Shown here one piece after another: positions 53,229-64,000 of a stretch of 64,000 bases of DNA. How positions within the stretch are numbered: the first letter of the stretch is position 1; every line of letters starts with the position of its first letter. The notes under the pieces were generated by a model, which did no database searches, was not told where the DNA came from, and was given only the letters and a program-made list of their open reading frames with translations. Location: assembly GCF_902686445.1 (NCBI RefSeq), contig NC_062215.1:32076750-32140749 (forward strand). The letters are read 5' to 3'. The position numbers were made by a program, and so were the translations under genes. Origin of the DNA: Sciurus carolinensis. Lineage: Eukaryota > Chordata > Mammalia > Rodentia > Sciuridae.

Positions 53229-56200
53229 CCAAAACTTAATGCATTACCATGTAACGCGCCTTGGTTCCTAGTTCCTTAATTAGGCCCGTGGTTTAGCAGA
53301 GTGCACCATCTCAATACACAGATGGTTTTTATGTAAAAAATTTTTTTCAAATGTTAATTTCCAGTGACTGATGTTCTGTGCCTAAATCATTTTCCATTGT
53401 TTGTATTTGATAAGAACTGTATTTGAACTGCTCCTTTATAAGTTGGAGTCTTTTGTAATGGGATTTAACTTAGTGGTTTTACAGGTGTATGAAAATGTTA
53501 AGCTGTGTATTGTACTCCAGAGTTTGAAAATTCTTAGTTGCAGCTAATTTAAGGGGGAAAAAATTAAAACAGGTGATTAGCAGCTGCTTTCGGTTTTGAA
53601 TGCCCTCTCTTAGGGGTTTTGTGTTTGCTTATTCGTGTGCAAATTGGTGTGGTTATTTTGGACGGGTTGAGACAAGCCAGCCAGCCAGCATCGCACCTCC
53701 CGGCCAGCTGCCTGGAGGCCCATTCAGGGGACCCTTCCCCAGTTCTCCCAGCTGATTTGTTTCTGCCTAGCTGCTGGGCACTTGCCCTCTCCCTACAATT
53801 TAGGCTTTCCTGAGAACACAAAGCAGGTCTGGCCCCATACCTCCTCAAGGGCAGCCTTATTCCCTGATACCAAGACGCCCCTTCTCCTAGAGCAGAGGTC
53901 TCCCTTTCCAGCCAAGGTCTGCACGTTGGTGTCTACAGCTTCTATCCCCTCCTTTGAGTTCTGAACTTCTGGTCTCCCAAGTGACAGCCCTGAATGACCT
54001 TAAGCTCCAGCACGCCCCAGGTCCCAGGAACCTCTGCGGCTGGTGGGGAAAACAAGGTTAGGAAGCAGTGGTCTGGGAGAGAAGGGGCTGGTTAGGGGTT
54101 CTCACTTGGGCAGAGCAGAGACCTTCGCTTTCTGCTGCTCTGCCCCAGACCGTGAGCTTTCTTGGCTCCACTGGGTCTCAGCCCTGATCCCTGTGCTTGC
54201 CAACGCCAGGAGAGCTTTGTGCAGGCTGCTGCCGCTTACTTATTAACAATGACGCCAGTGGGAGCTCTGTGACCAGCTCCCTTTCCAGGCCTTTGTGGCT
54301 GCATCCTGTTCACTTAAAGGTGAAATCACGACCTGCCCGACTTGATTTTTCAGTTGAGGGGCTTTTGTGTGTGTGTCTTTCTTTCCCCAGTAAGAGGATT
54401 GTGTTTTCATTCACAGAGATTTCATCAGTAAATACGAAGGGAAAATACTCAAGGGGGAAATGCTTGCTGTTCAGATTACTAACCCCCCCACCCCTTTTGG
54501 CGAGCTGAAGTTGCTCTGCCTCGCTCTCCACTGAGTCTTTGCCTGGCTTCACCTTTGACCTTAGTGGATGTGATGGTGCAGCTAGGATTCCAGTACAGCT
54601 CATCTCCCCTTCTGGGCTTAGTAGGTCACCCCCTACTGTGTCTTGAATGGTACTCAGTGACCCACCAGAGTACCTTCTGGGGGCTGTTGTTTGGGGGTCA
54701 CAGGGCTCCCAGTTATAGATCTCGGTGACTGCCCCTGAAGAAAAGCAACAGTGAGGAGTTGAGGGCAAAGAGAAGAAGGGAAAGACCTTTGTGGGGTTGA
54801 TTTGTTTTTTGTTTTTTCTTTTTTTCCTGGATAGCATTTCGTACCTGTAAAGCCAGAATGACTTCTGCAGGCATCTTTGTCCAGATGGGTCCTAGTCATG
54901 GGTCACAGTTGGCTTTTCTGAAGATGGCAAAGATGTTCAAGGTTCAGTGCTTGTCAGTTTAATGACTCAGTCATTAAGAACTCAGGTTCTTCAGGGTTGT
55001 TCCGAATACTTTGAAGTTGGTTTTATGGGGGAGCATCCGTATCTGTCCGCGAAGTCTTTCTATGCAGCTGTCTGTCAGAATGTGGTAGGAAAATGGGGAC
55101 AGCTTTCCTGACCAGTAAGCAGGTGGTCCCCCATCCTTGCCATGGTTGCCCTTCATTTTTCCAGGCATTCCTGGGTAAGTGCTGTAGATCTTCTCCATCT
55201 TCTCCAGTTCCTGGAACCAGAACCATTAGATCTCCCTGCTTAAACCAAGGGGTATATGTATGGGGAACCTCTGGGAGAGCCAACCAGTCAAAAGCAGTTT
55301 GGGGTCCCCCCTGTGTCTCCCATTCTGTTCTGACTGTGTGGGTATTTTAACCTTATTATGAATCCAGCTGCAAGGGAGATAGAATATATTGATAGCTAAG
55401 TGCAGAAAGACCAGGGCTCCAAATTGAGCTCCCAGCTGCTGTGATTGTGGGCAGGAAGGTACCTGTCTAAATCTCATTGCTTCATCTCTAAAATGGACTC
55501 CCCAAGGTCATGTGGGTGAGCCCTCCAGGAAAGCTGGTAGTAGTATTGGTAATAGTGTTGAATGGCACGGTAAGTGCTGATCATGGGTGGGGAATCACAT
55601 CCGCCGTCTAGTGGCTGTGGTCAGCTGGTGACATGGACACTGTAGGGCTCTGGCTGCTGTAGCATGCGCTGCTTCCTGCCCTGGGAAATCCCTGCTGTGG
55701 GGTGCGAGCTGAACCCCACTCCCATTTCCTTTACTGTTGGCTCACTCTGCTTTCTTCTGCGTGGAGTGTAGTTTTTAATTTCCTTATGAGTGTTCTCCTG
55801 GTTACGCTGCCTTAGCTATGCCTCCACCCCCATCATGTCACTCAGCACCTTTTTTCTGTGACTTGGAGTGTTCTGGGAAACTCCTTGCAGCAACTAAGAG
55901 CCTGGCTTCCATCTCACACACTTAAGAAGTCCCCCTGTGTGTCCTGGGCTCAGCTCCTCTATTGACACTGTTTTCCAGAAAGCTCTTTGCCTTCAAGCAT
56001 GGTGTGAGGAGGGAGTGGAAGTTGGCATTTTGTGTGGTGGGGCTTCTGCAGCCCCTCAGAGCAGGCATGGGACTCCTGGGGGGAGTCTGTGAACTGAGAT
56101 TTAGGGTGAGGGAAGGTGCTGGGTTGCTGACACATTACTAGCGCATGTACACTTAGTTTGGCTCTGGGTGGAATTTGTACTCTGCCTTGCTGCACAGAAG

Positions 56201-57065
56201 ATGGTGGGTGTAACTCTTGAAACAGTTTCTCTTTAACAGCTTTGCCTTTGCCTACCCGGTGGAGCCTCTCATCTCTGGGAGGAGGCTGCCTTGGCAGTGG
56301 CTAAGCGGCCCCCACTGCCTGGATTCTGGCTTCACTGGGAAGCATAACAAGGACTGAGCAGAAGGTGGCTCCGGGCTGGGCGCAGGAGAGGGATACCTGT
56401 CCAGGGGCTCTGGCTCCACTCTCCAGCTCCGGAGTCAGCTTGCCCTTGTTCCCGAATGCTCTCCTGGCCCTCGAAAGCCACAGGAGCCCACCTTGTTTGA
56501 TCTAGTAGCACTGAGGTGGGTGCTGTTTCTGGATGTTTGCACAAACCCATGAGAAGACAGCGTTAGAGCTGGCATTGGCTTCGCTAAGGATGCTGCAGTG
56601 CATTCTTCTATTAAAATTTAAAAACCTTCATTGCTTCCACAGAAGAAAAATTTCAGAAAATGGGAAAAGTGAATATAGCATTTTGCTCAATATTAAAAGT
56701 TAATTTAAGACAGAACCAGAGGCCAAGACAAGTGTTTTCTCTTTCCTTCATTTGGTGATATAATTGACCCTTTGTATCTTCATAGAGCTTAATATGCGTT
56801 CAGCAGAGGCTAACTGTGGGGTGCTTAGGTGCCACACGGGCCAGGGGAAAATGCAGATTCCTGTGTGACCTGCCTTCTTTTGATGGCTCTAATTTGTCCC
56901 TAGCATTTGTCACCCATTGTAACATGTGTAATATTAACTCAGAGTGTGGGGGAGGTATTGAGTCTCTCCTGTGTGCTTCCCGAAACAGTGGGCCTGCTTG
57001 GGGGAACATATTGTAAACAGTTAACGTGCTTTCTGAACCCTCCCAATTCAGAGTTGCTTGTCTTC
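53221..57065. other. Single-copy non-coding stretch
   Basis: About 3.8 kb without a supportable gene or clear repeat. Open frames up to 175 codons (minus strand, start near 54837) have no family match or splice context. Confidence 0.4.
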
Positions 57066-57172
57066 ATTTTTAGTTGTGGTGGAGATTGAACCCACCGCCT
57101 GGACCATGCTAATGCAAACACGTCTTTTTCTTTTTTTTTTTTAAAACCACTGAGCCACATCCCCAGCTGAAG
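57066..57172 (-). repeat. ID-type SINE fragment
   Basis: 'gtggtggagattgaacccac' and, after an internal T run, 'aaccactgagccacatcccc' are reverse-complement ID features. The interior is rearranged. Confidence 0.65.
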
Positions 57173-58224
57173 CCCAAATTCAAACAAGTGGCCTACCGTC
57201 TGTCTTCTAGGTCAGTTTGGATATGTAGATGTGGTCAGTCTTCCAAAGGTAGCACAATGAAATTCCATTTTCTCATATAGTCTGCAAATTATCTTTGCTA
57301 GAAATTAGAAAATACATAAAACTGAGTTCTCCTGGAATAGATGGAATTTATCCCTGGCATTGGAATAATTGACTGTCAGGAAGGGGCTAAGCCCTCCCTG
57401 GTGGCCTGTGTTCTTTTCCTTCTGGAAGTGAGCACCCTTTAACTCTGCCTGGGCCAGAACTATGGGGATGACCCATGGAACCATCTGGAACCCAGTAGAG
57501 GCAGGATCTTTGTGAACAAATTGAGTCTGACTTCTGCTTGTCATAGAGTGATGATGAACATCAGATGCAGTTTGTAGAAGCAGAGTTGGGCTCAAACACT
57601 TAAATTAAATGTAAATTTCCACCTCCATTGAAGTTCTGTGTTGTAGTAGTGCTGGGTGTGAGAAGTCTTTGTGTTGCTTGGTTTGGGAGCACAGCATTAA
57701 ACCAGGATCCTCTGGTGTTCTTGACGTGAAAGCCCCCTGGATGATCTGAAAGGGGAGATGATGAAGTCACTTGCTTGTGGTCACCTGTCCCACCATAGAA
57801 ATTAGTATCTGACCCGATTCTGTTTGCCCAGTGAGTTTATGGCTTGCTAAGTGGCTGTTGTAATGATCCATTGACTGTTGCAACTGCATTTCATGAGAAT
57901 TTTATTTCATAGTTCTGAAGTTTTAGTCCATAAATCTTTTGAACTTGAGGTTTCAAGTTGGAGGAGCCGTGTGGTTCTAGAAAGGAAAAAAGTGCCAAGT
58001 TTATTTTTCATGCCTGTGTGCTCTGCCCTTCTGTTCTTTTCTTTCTTTACATACCACCCCTCTAATATTTCCTGCTTGACAGCAATTCATGCTCAAGTGT
58101 TTGTCTTGACGTAATACTACTCGCAGAATATTTGTATTAAAAATAGTCTGGAGAGGGCAGTGTTCAACCCAGGTGCATGATTTATAATTGTACAGTTTCC
58201 AGTAACAAAATGAAAGCTGTTGGA
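57173..58224. other. Single-copy non-coding stretch
   Basis: About 1 kb, no supported feature. Confidence 0.35.
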
Positions 58225-58626
58225 ACCCTTCTGTGTTGCTTGCTGGTGGGAATGTAAAACAGTGCAGCTGTGATGGAAGATGGTATGTCAGTTCCTCAGA
58301 AAGTTGCACCTAGAAGCAATGAATGATCCAGTGTTTCCACTTACGGTTCTATACACAAGAGATCGGAAGGCGGGACTTGAATAGAGTTTGTACTCCAGGA
58401 TGTACTGTAGCATTCTTCGCTATAGCCAAGTTGTGGAAACCACCTAAATGTCCATGGGCAGATCATAGATAAACAAAACGTGGCATATACATGAGCTGGA
58501 ATATTATTCAGTCTTAAAAAGGAAGGTACAGTACAGATGAATACGCTGCAGTACAGATGAATCTTGAAGACATTATTCTGAGTGGAATAAACCAGTCACA
58601 AAAGGAGAAATATTGTGATTCCTCTT
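58225..58626 (+). repeat. Old L1 ORF2 3' end fragment, first part
   Basis: 'tgctggtgggaatgtaaaac', 'gctatagccaagttgtggaa', 'cctaaatgtccatgggcaga' and 'ggaatattattcagtcttaa' are landmarks of the L1 ORF2 C-terminal region in the forward direction. It is decayed, with stops in all frames. A short local duplication of 'gtacagatgaat' occurs near 58530-58560. Confidence 0.8.
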
Positions 58627-58836
58627 TTTTTATTTTTTGGTACTGGGGATTGCCCCCAGTGGCACTTAACCATTGAGACACATCTCCAGACCTTTTTAAA
58701 TTTTATTTAGAGACAGGATCTCACTGAGTTGTTTAGGACCTCACTGATTTGCTGAGGCTGGCTTTGAACTTGAGATCCTCCTGCCTCAGCCTCCCAAGCT
58801 GCTGGGATTACAGGTGTGTGCCACTGCACCTTGCAC
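58627..58836 (-). mobile_element. B1-ID type sciurid SINE inside old L1
   Basis: 'ggtactggggattgccccca', 'gacaggatctcactgagttg', 'gatcctcctgcctcagcctc' and 'ggtgtgtgccactgcacctt' define it. A perfect 14-bp duplication 'ttgtgattcctctt' at 58613-58626 and 58837-58850 flanks it. Confidence 0.95.
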
Positions 58837-58850
58837 TTGTGATTCCTCTT

Positions 58851-58935
58851 AAGTGGTTTCTAAAGAAACCAAATTCATAGAGACAGAAAGTAGAATGGTG
58901 ATTTGATGTTATATATATTTTGCTACAATAAAAAC
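58851..58935 (+). repeat. Old L1 3' end fragment, second part
   Basis: 'aattcatagagacagaaagt' and 'agaatggtgatttg' continue the L1 interrupted by the SINE. Confidence 0.7.
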
Positions 58936-59103
58936 ATATAATGAGTGAAGGTTGGGAGGAAGCTTGTGTGTGTGGGGGGGTCAGGGTTTCTTTTCAACCA
59001 GGTAGGTGAGAAGCTGCCCTCCAGATGTGCTTTGAACATATTTGAGCATCTTGAACATCTTTAAACATGGCCCAGGCTGGTCTGTACAGTTGAACTTGCT
59101 CAC

Positions 59104-59137
59104 GTGGACCCCGGACCCTAGACCCCAGACCCCAGGC
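59104..59137 (+). repeat. Short 'gaccccaga'-type tandem repeat
   Basis: About four imperfect copies of a GACCCYRGACCC-like unit. Confidence 0.55.
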
Positions 59138-59539
59138 CTCCTGGCTGTGAGGCCCCTGGCTGAGCTGACCTGCATTTTCCTCCTGGGGATTTGGTGGGCA
59201 GAAGCAGCTCCCACCTGAAACCTGCACTCTGGGTTATTTTATGTGATAATTATTGTGTTCTATTTTAAGCTGCTTCTCTGCATTTGGTAACTGTCTGGGA
59301 TTCTGTTTTTGTTAACTCTCTCTGTGAGACACAATAAAAGAACAGAGAGACTTCATGTAGGTGGTGAGGGGCCGGAGCTGGGCCGGCTGGGTTTGGAGAC
59401 ACAGTCCTTCCCGTGCAGCCGGAGATTTGATTCCCTTTGGTGAAGGCTGAGAAAAGACAAGGCTTAAAATAAAAGAAAATACATATTTTCCCTGCTCTGG
59501 AAACACGCTTGGCTCCAACACAGCAGGTGGCCAAGGAGC

Positions 59540-59785
59540 TCAATCTGTGGAAGGCATCAGCGCTTTCAGTGCAATCAAAGTTAAGTGCAGAAATTTAATT
59601 AAACGGCATCAAGGATGGCAGAAACTTTGTAAAGCTGCAGTGCATTGTCAAATTCAACAATTATTTCAGGGAACACAATCCACAGATGGCGTCTAATTGA
59701 TAAATTAAGGTTCTGCTTCTCTAATGGGTTTGCATTTAAGCCCGATTTCCACCCATACAATAACCATCGCCTCACGAAGCCCCCT
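59540..59785. promoter_or_regulatory. Candidate conserved enhancer-like block
   Basis: This repeat-free AT-rich block has dense factor-like motifs. They are ATCAAAG (TCF/LEF-like, 59574-59580), the palindrome TTTAATTAAA (59594-59603), an inverted ATTGT/ACAAT pair with an 8-bp spacer (59644-59648 and 59657-59661, SOX-like) and TAATTGATAAATTA (59694-59707). No coding frame is supported. Enhancer function is inference. Confidence 0.3.
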
Positions 59786-60757
59786 TCCCCAACTCCTGCT
59801 CCCTCAGCCCTGCAAGGAAAAGCCACATCGCTCCCCCCAGACAGCACCCTAGAAACACAGTGTTGGGCCCCCAGTGGTGTGAAAGATCTCCGTTTTTTTT
59901 TTTTTCCTGTGAGCCCAGAGTCCCCATTTGAGAGCCTTGTCCTAAAAACAGAACAGTAGGACTTCTTTGGGCCTGTGTGTCCTTTCTGCTCTGCTAACCC
60001 GGATATGTTGCTCAGATCTGCCTGGATGGGCTATTTATTTATTCATTTTTTTTTTTTCCTTTTTCCTTTTTAGCATTGCTGGCTTTTATCCTCCATGGCA
60101 CAGAACTTTTGCCCAAAACAAAAGCCTCAATTTATTTATTCTTTCTAAAAAAATTCAACAAAACCCTCTGTTTTTCAGACCTTGAGGCACTTCCTGTCTG
60201 TCAGCAGTTGATACCCAACTAACTTATTTTTATTTCATTAAAAAAAAAAAAAATTGCTGTCTCCAAAGATCCAGCCATGTTTAGAGAAATAGCTCCTGTG
60301 TTGAGAGCCAGTTAAAAAAAAAAAAAGAAATCTGTAGGTCATGAATGTTTACCAGAACTTTATTTTGTAGATGAGAAATTTGAGTGGCAGTGGTTTTATA
60401 TGGCTTGCCTTGGGACAAGTTCTGTGTTGTTCTTGGGGATGGAGCAGAGGCCTTTGAACACATCAGGGCTCCTGCCTTTAATTGGTGGTTCCACCAACTA
60501 TGCACTGATATCTACTCGTGCTTTTGTAAATGCAAAGGGGGAAGGAAGGTGCTCCTCTTGCCTGCATGGAGCTCATAGAGAGGTGTGGGGACAGACACTG
60601 TGCTGAAGCCACAAGAGGACACATCAGTACAGCTTGCAAGGAGTGCCTGGAGGAAGGGATGGAATGACACGAGAGCCTAGTCCAAGGAGTGTCTATTGGG
60701 AGCTTCACGGAGTAACTGCATGGGAGGAAGGACTTAGCATGAACAGAGTTAGATCAA
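59786..60757. other. Single-copy stretch with A and T runs
   Basis: T runs near 59894 and 60048 and A runs near 60240 and 60313 are simple sequence. A possible old repeat occurs near 60560-60720. No gene. Confidence 0.35.
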
Positions 60758-60806
60758 GGAGGAGCGGAGGAGCGGAGGAGCGGAGGAGCGGAGGAGCGGA
60801 GGAGCG
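60758..60806 (+). repeat. Octamer minisatellite (GGAGCGGA)n
   Basis: About six perfect 8-bp units of ggagcgga type. Since 8 is not a multiple of 3, any reading frame cycles through all three phases, giving an RRSGGAEE-type repeat. Confidence 0.92.
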
Positions 60807-60911
60807 TGCTCAAGAGCTCCGGGTACTAAAAGAGCCAAGAGAAAGGCACATGGTGGGAGGAAAGGACATGAGAGAGGCTGGTGACCGGCAGTGGGTGTCA
60901 CAGAGGTAGAT

Positions 60912-60964
60912 TAGCCCACATGCACTGAGCACTTCCTGTGTTCCTGGTGCCATTCAGAACTTCA
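60912..60964 (-). repeat. MIR fragment
   Basis: 'tgcactgagcacttcctgtg' then 'ttcctggtgccattcagaac' matches the reverse-complement MIR end. Confidence 0.5.
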
Positions 60965-61075
60965 TATTGCCTGTCTTGTCCAACTCTTTGTTCTTGGATG
61001 TGTCTCAGCATCTTCTACAGTGCCTTCCCCATAAGACTCAGTAAGTGTTTGTTGAATGAATGAATGATTCCTTCC
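60965..61075 (+). repeat. L2 LINE 3' end
   Basis: 'gcatcttctacagtgccttc', 'cagtaagtgtttgttgaatg' and 'aatgaatga' give the L2 tail. Confidence 0.65.
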
Positions 61076-62234
61076 AGTGATGGGTATTTTGATCTTGACT
61101 TTTCTTTTGCGGAAACTTAGGCCAACAGAGGGTGATCAATTTGTTCCAGGTCCGGAACTTCTCATGGGGTCGGTTTTGGTGCTGGAGTCTCTCCATCTCC
61201 CCAGCATGGGCCCTTCACCCTCGCCTAAAGGGATAGTGTGTGCATACCTGGTGTTGGGGTCTGTAATTAACAGCCTTGACCACCCCCACCTGAAGTCGGT
61301 GTTTTCCACCTCTTGAAAGAAAGAAGAAATACCCCACACACTTTTATTTCTGTTCACGGAGTAGTTAGTGATGGAGAGGGCTGAATTTAAAACAGAACTC
61401 TTCCACAAGTGACAAAGGCAAAACTTAAGTGGTCTGAGACTTAACTGGGTAACAGTGGCCTTGTGTTGGCTCCATATTGAGCTTGCCCTAGAACAGGAAT
61501 GCAGAGGGGGCGGGGGCAGAGGAACAGATCATGTTTGCTTATTTATAAAGAATAACTGTGGAGATGCTATGGCAGGACCCTTTCTAATTGCCTCCTCCTC
61601 TGTCCCCCGAATGCATGGGTGGCTTTTGGAATTCTGCATAGTCTACGGGGGTGAGGATCCTGTGCCTGGGATGCCAGCTGATGTGGTTGAATGGCTGTTG
61701 GCTGTTTATCTGCTCGTCTGTCGTTACCAACACAGTGTTCTTGGTTCGGAGGCCCAACAGTGTTTTATCCCCCTCCTCCCCCAGATCTAAATATATCCAA
61801 CTAGTCAATCAGACTTGGCAGCCGTCAGGGCTGTGGCTGTCAGATTGAGTTTGCCTTGGATCCTCTGAACTCTTGGCTTGTTTTCCCAGCTCTGAAGTGT
61901 ATTCAAATAGTGATATCCAAATTAGACTTGCAAACGCACACCACACCCAGGTAGGGAACTTGGAGGGAAGGATGAGGCAGCATTTTGGTATAAAAATGGC
62001 ATTTCCTTCTCCTCCGCTCTCAGCCGTAGAGCAGAGACGGAGCTATACTGGGGGGGATGGCTTCACGCTGGGTGAACGAGATGCGTGGGTGTGTTTTCCT
62101 GAGCTGTGATTAAAAAATTTTTTTCTTTAATTTTAAGCTGTATCAGGAGAGAACATGAGAAATTGGTTGCTGATGGAAAATACTCTGAGGCCATGGTGGA
62201 TGTGTGCGGGTGCAGATGTCATTGTGTGCAGAAC
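61076..62234. other. Single-copy non-coding stretch
   Basis: About 1.2 kb, no supported gene, RNA or repeat. Confidence 0.35.
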
Positions 62235-62268
62235 TGGCCCTGTGGTGTCCTGGCCCTGTGATGTCCTG
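62235..62268 (+). repeat. 16-bp duplication
   Basis: 'ctggccctgtggtgtc' is followed at once by 'ctggccctgtgatgtc', a simple tandem duplication with one change. Confidence 0.8.
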
Positions 62269-63029
62269 GTCGTGGGCAGGAGAATTCAGGGAGAATCCCA
62301 GGCCTTGGAGAGGGTGATACTTCCATGACTGGCCCCGTTCCTCATGCTTCCTCAGGCTGCTCCTGTAGCCTAGGAACAGGACCCAGCTACTGGTCCCTCC
62401 CCAGGGGCTTGTTAAGAAGCACTTGTGGGAAGCAAACCAGGAGGTTTTAAATCCCTACCTGTAAGGTACCCTGAGCGCTCCAGGAGGAGCCATTACGAGT
62501 ACTTGTTCTGAACATTCATCTCCAAGTTGCTTTTCTGTGAAGAAGCGTCTCTCCTAGAGAGGGTCAGGGTCACCACTGGTAAGAGCTGTGCCCACAGGTC
62601 CCCAGGGGCGCCCCCTCCCAGCTGTGTAGTGTCCCAAAGGCCCAGTGGCAGTTGGAGTATTGCAGATCCTCCTCCCGTGACAGGCAGCTGCAGTTGGTTT
62701 GTGAGTTTCTGGGTGAGTTGGACTTAGGTGAGTTTAGAGAGGGTAGAGTTAAAGGCAGTTCACCAGCTTAGGCACAGAAATATGGAAGCTATGGACTGTG
62801 CCCTCAGCCAGCTCCCAGAAAGAACAAAGAACAAAGTCTTGCAAATGAATGAACTAGAAAAGTGCTTTTCAAATCATGGTTTGACATCCCTGGCCATCCC
62901 TGACACCCACTCTTTCATGGGGTCAGTAGTGTTAAATGCCCCCCTCCCCCAAAAATTATCCTAAGACTCAGTCTTTTTCACGCTCTTCCTTTCACCAATA
63001 TCAGTGGAATTTTTCACAGGCTACATGAC
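62269..63029. other. Single-copy non-coding stretch
   Basis: No supported feature. Confidence 0.35.
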
Positions 63030-63190
63030 CCACGTTGTCATCAGGCACTGATCTGAGTGTTTTTGATTCATCTCATTTAATGGTCGTGGTGTTGCTATAA
63101 GGTGCTGTCCTCCCATTTTATGAATGAAGAGAGTCATAGACAGGTTACTTGCATTTGCCTAAGGCCACACAGATCCAGGTGTCAGGCTTC
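63030..63190 (-). repeat. MIR SINE
   Basis: 'catcaggcactgatctgagt', 'gattcatctcatttaatggt', 'cctcccattttatgaatgaa' and 'tgcctaaggccacacagatc' give a nearly complete reverse-complement MIR. Confidence 0.8.
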
Positions 63191-63364
63191 ATATGCCTCC
63201 TGATTTTGATACCTTATCCTGTGTCCCTTGTGTCCCTGGGGAGGGTGGGGACCATAGTCTGGAGGGGTTCAGGCGAGAGAGGAGCCAGAGTAACTTCCAC
63301 TATCCCTTTCTCAACAAGAATAGAAGACAGAATAAAGGGCCTGGGAACGAAGTATTGTTAACCA

Positions 63365-63665
63365 GACTGGTAAATCAATAGACTAATTAAAAATCAAACA
63401 CTTTAAAACACTGTTACTGGGTTAATTGTAAACCCACATTGAAACGTTAAAACTTGCCCAGCCCATGGGTTTGAATTATTAACCGAGTGAGTTAATTTCC
63501 AGCCATCAGTTTGGGTCGCTGTGAAAACCATGGTTAGTGGAAGGGGAATTTGTGCGCCCTTTCCTGCTGGGGCCTGCCTTGGCAGTTATTGGTGCTGCTG
63601 TTTGCATTTTTAATCAGAATATCTTAAACATTAGACAGAACCTCACAAAGTCAAACAGATCATGG
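63365..63665. promoter_or_regulatory. Candidate conserved regulatory block
   Basis: Repeat-free AT-rich sequence with 'gactaattaaaaatc', 'gggttaattgtaaac' (HNF1-like half site fused to a FOX-like TGTAAAC), 'attattaacc' and 'gagttaattt'. The cluster of GTTAAT/ATTAAC half sites is unusual for background. Function is inferred. Confidence 0.3.
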
Positions 63666-64000
63666 AAAAGGACCGTTTGAGTCACTAAGGGGTTGGATTA
63701 CATGCATCTTTCCTAATGGAAGAAATGTCACTGTTTTGCCATATCACAGTGTTCTGGTGGGGAGAAAGGACCCTTTTGAAAATCCTTTTGGCTTCTAGTG
63801 CTTGGTCCCAGGCCACTGTCAACTGTTGCTTCTGTTGCTCTTTGATACTGTGTTGTGCCCCAAGAGGCCATGTCCTAGGGGAGGGAGCCTCCAGATCAAG
63901 CCCCGAGGTGTCTGCTCTGGAGTGAGACCTCTCGGGTATTCAGTGATGGCTAGTTGGCCCCAAGATGTTTCTGCTGAGATTGAAGTAGAGACTGCTACCG
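63666..64000. other. Single-copy non-coding end of window
   Basis: No supported feature up to the window edge. Confidence 0.35.

Overview
This is mammalian nuclear DNA, most likely from a squirrel-family rodent (Sciuridae: ground squirrel, marmot or relative). The main clue is a repeated SINE that joins a B1 (7SL-like) module to an ID (tRNA-like) module. It is recognisable by the 'ggtactggggattgaaccc' end and the 'cctcctgcctcagcctccc' core, and appears in at least six recognisable copies. Older pan-mammalian repeats (MIR, L2, MER5A-like, MER2/Tigger-like, MLT1/MST-like LTRs) and low CpG content fit the same conclusion. I found no intact protein-coding gene, rRNA, tRNA or CRISPR. There is no prokaryotic or phage-like organisation. 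The window reads as intronic or intergenic sequence, and almost all its open frames are chance.

Layout. 1-14.5 kb: mostly single-copy non-coding DNA with old repeats (an LTR-like repeat, L2, MIR, a MER2/Tigger-like element, two adjacent MER5A-like elements) and one weak exon-like block near 12.5 kb. 14.5-23 kb: an ID-type SINE fragment, an interstitial telomere-like (CCCTAA/CCCTAG)n tract, simple repeats, an LTR inserted into an older MIR, and several B1-ID SINEs, three of which show clear target-site duplications. 23-37.8 kb: single-copy sequence with MIR, L2 and L1 relics, including about 1.2 kb of ancient L1-like sequence at 32.7-33.9 kb.

37.9-44 kb: a full-length but dead LINE-1 on the minus strand, with tandem-repeated 5' UTR, ORF1, ORF2 and 3' UTR. 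It is flanked by a 16-bp target-site duplication. 44-50 kb: old DNA transposons (Tigger-like and hAT-like), an MLT1-type LTR split by a SINE, and other old repeats. 50.3-53.1 kb: a minus-strand processed pseudogene of B3GNT2 (an N-acetylglucosaminyltransferase), with 5' UTR, broken coding region and 3' UTR. A SINE is inserted exactly at its stop codon. 53-64 kb: mostly single-copy DNA with an old L1 fragment split by a SINE, an octamer minisatellite, and two AT-rich blocks that look like conserved regulatory DNA.

Nothing here works as a gene system. The biology visible is layered retrotransposition: L1-type machinery made the L1 copy, the B3GNT2 retrocopy and the SINEs, and nested insertions give their relative order. 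No undescribed biological system is evident. The best leads are the telomere-like tract, the L1 promoter repeats, the B3GNT2 retrocopy carrying its GC-rich leader, and the candidate regulatory blocks.
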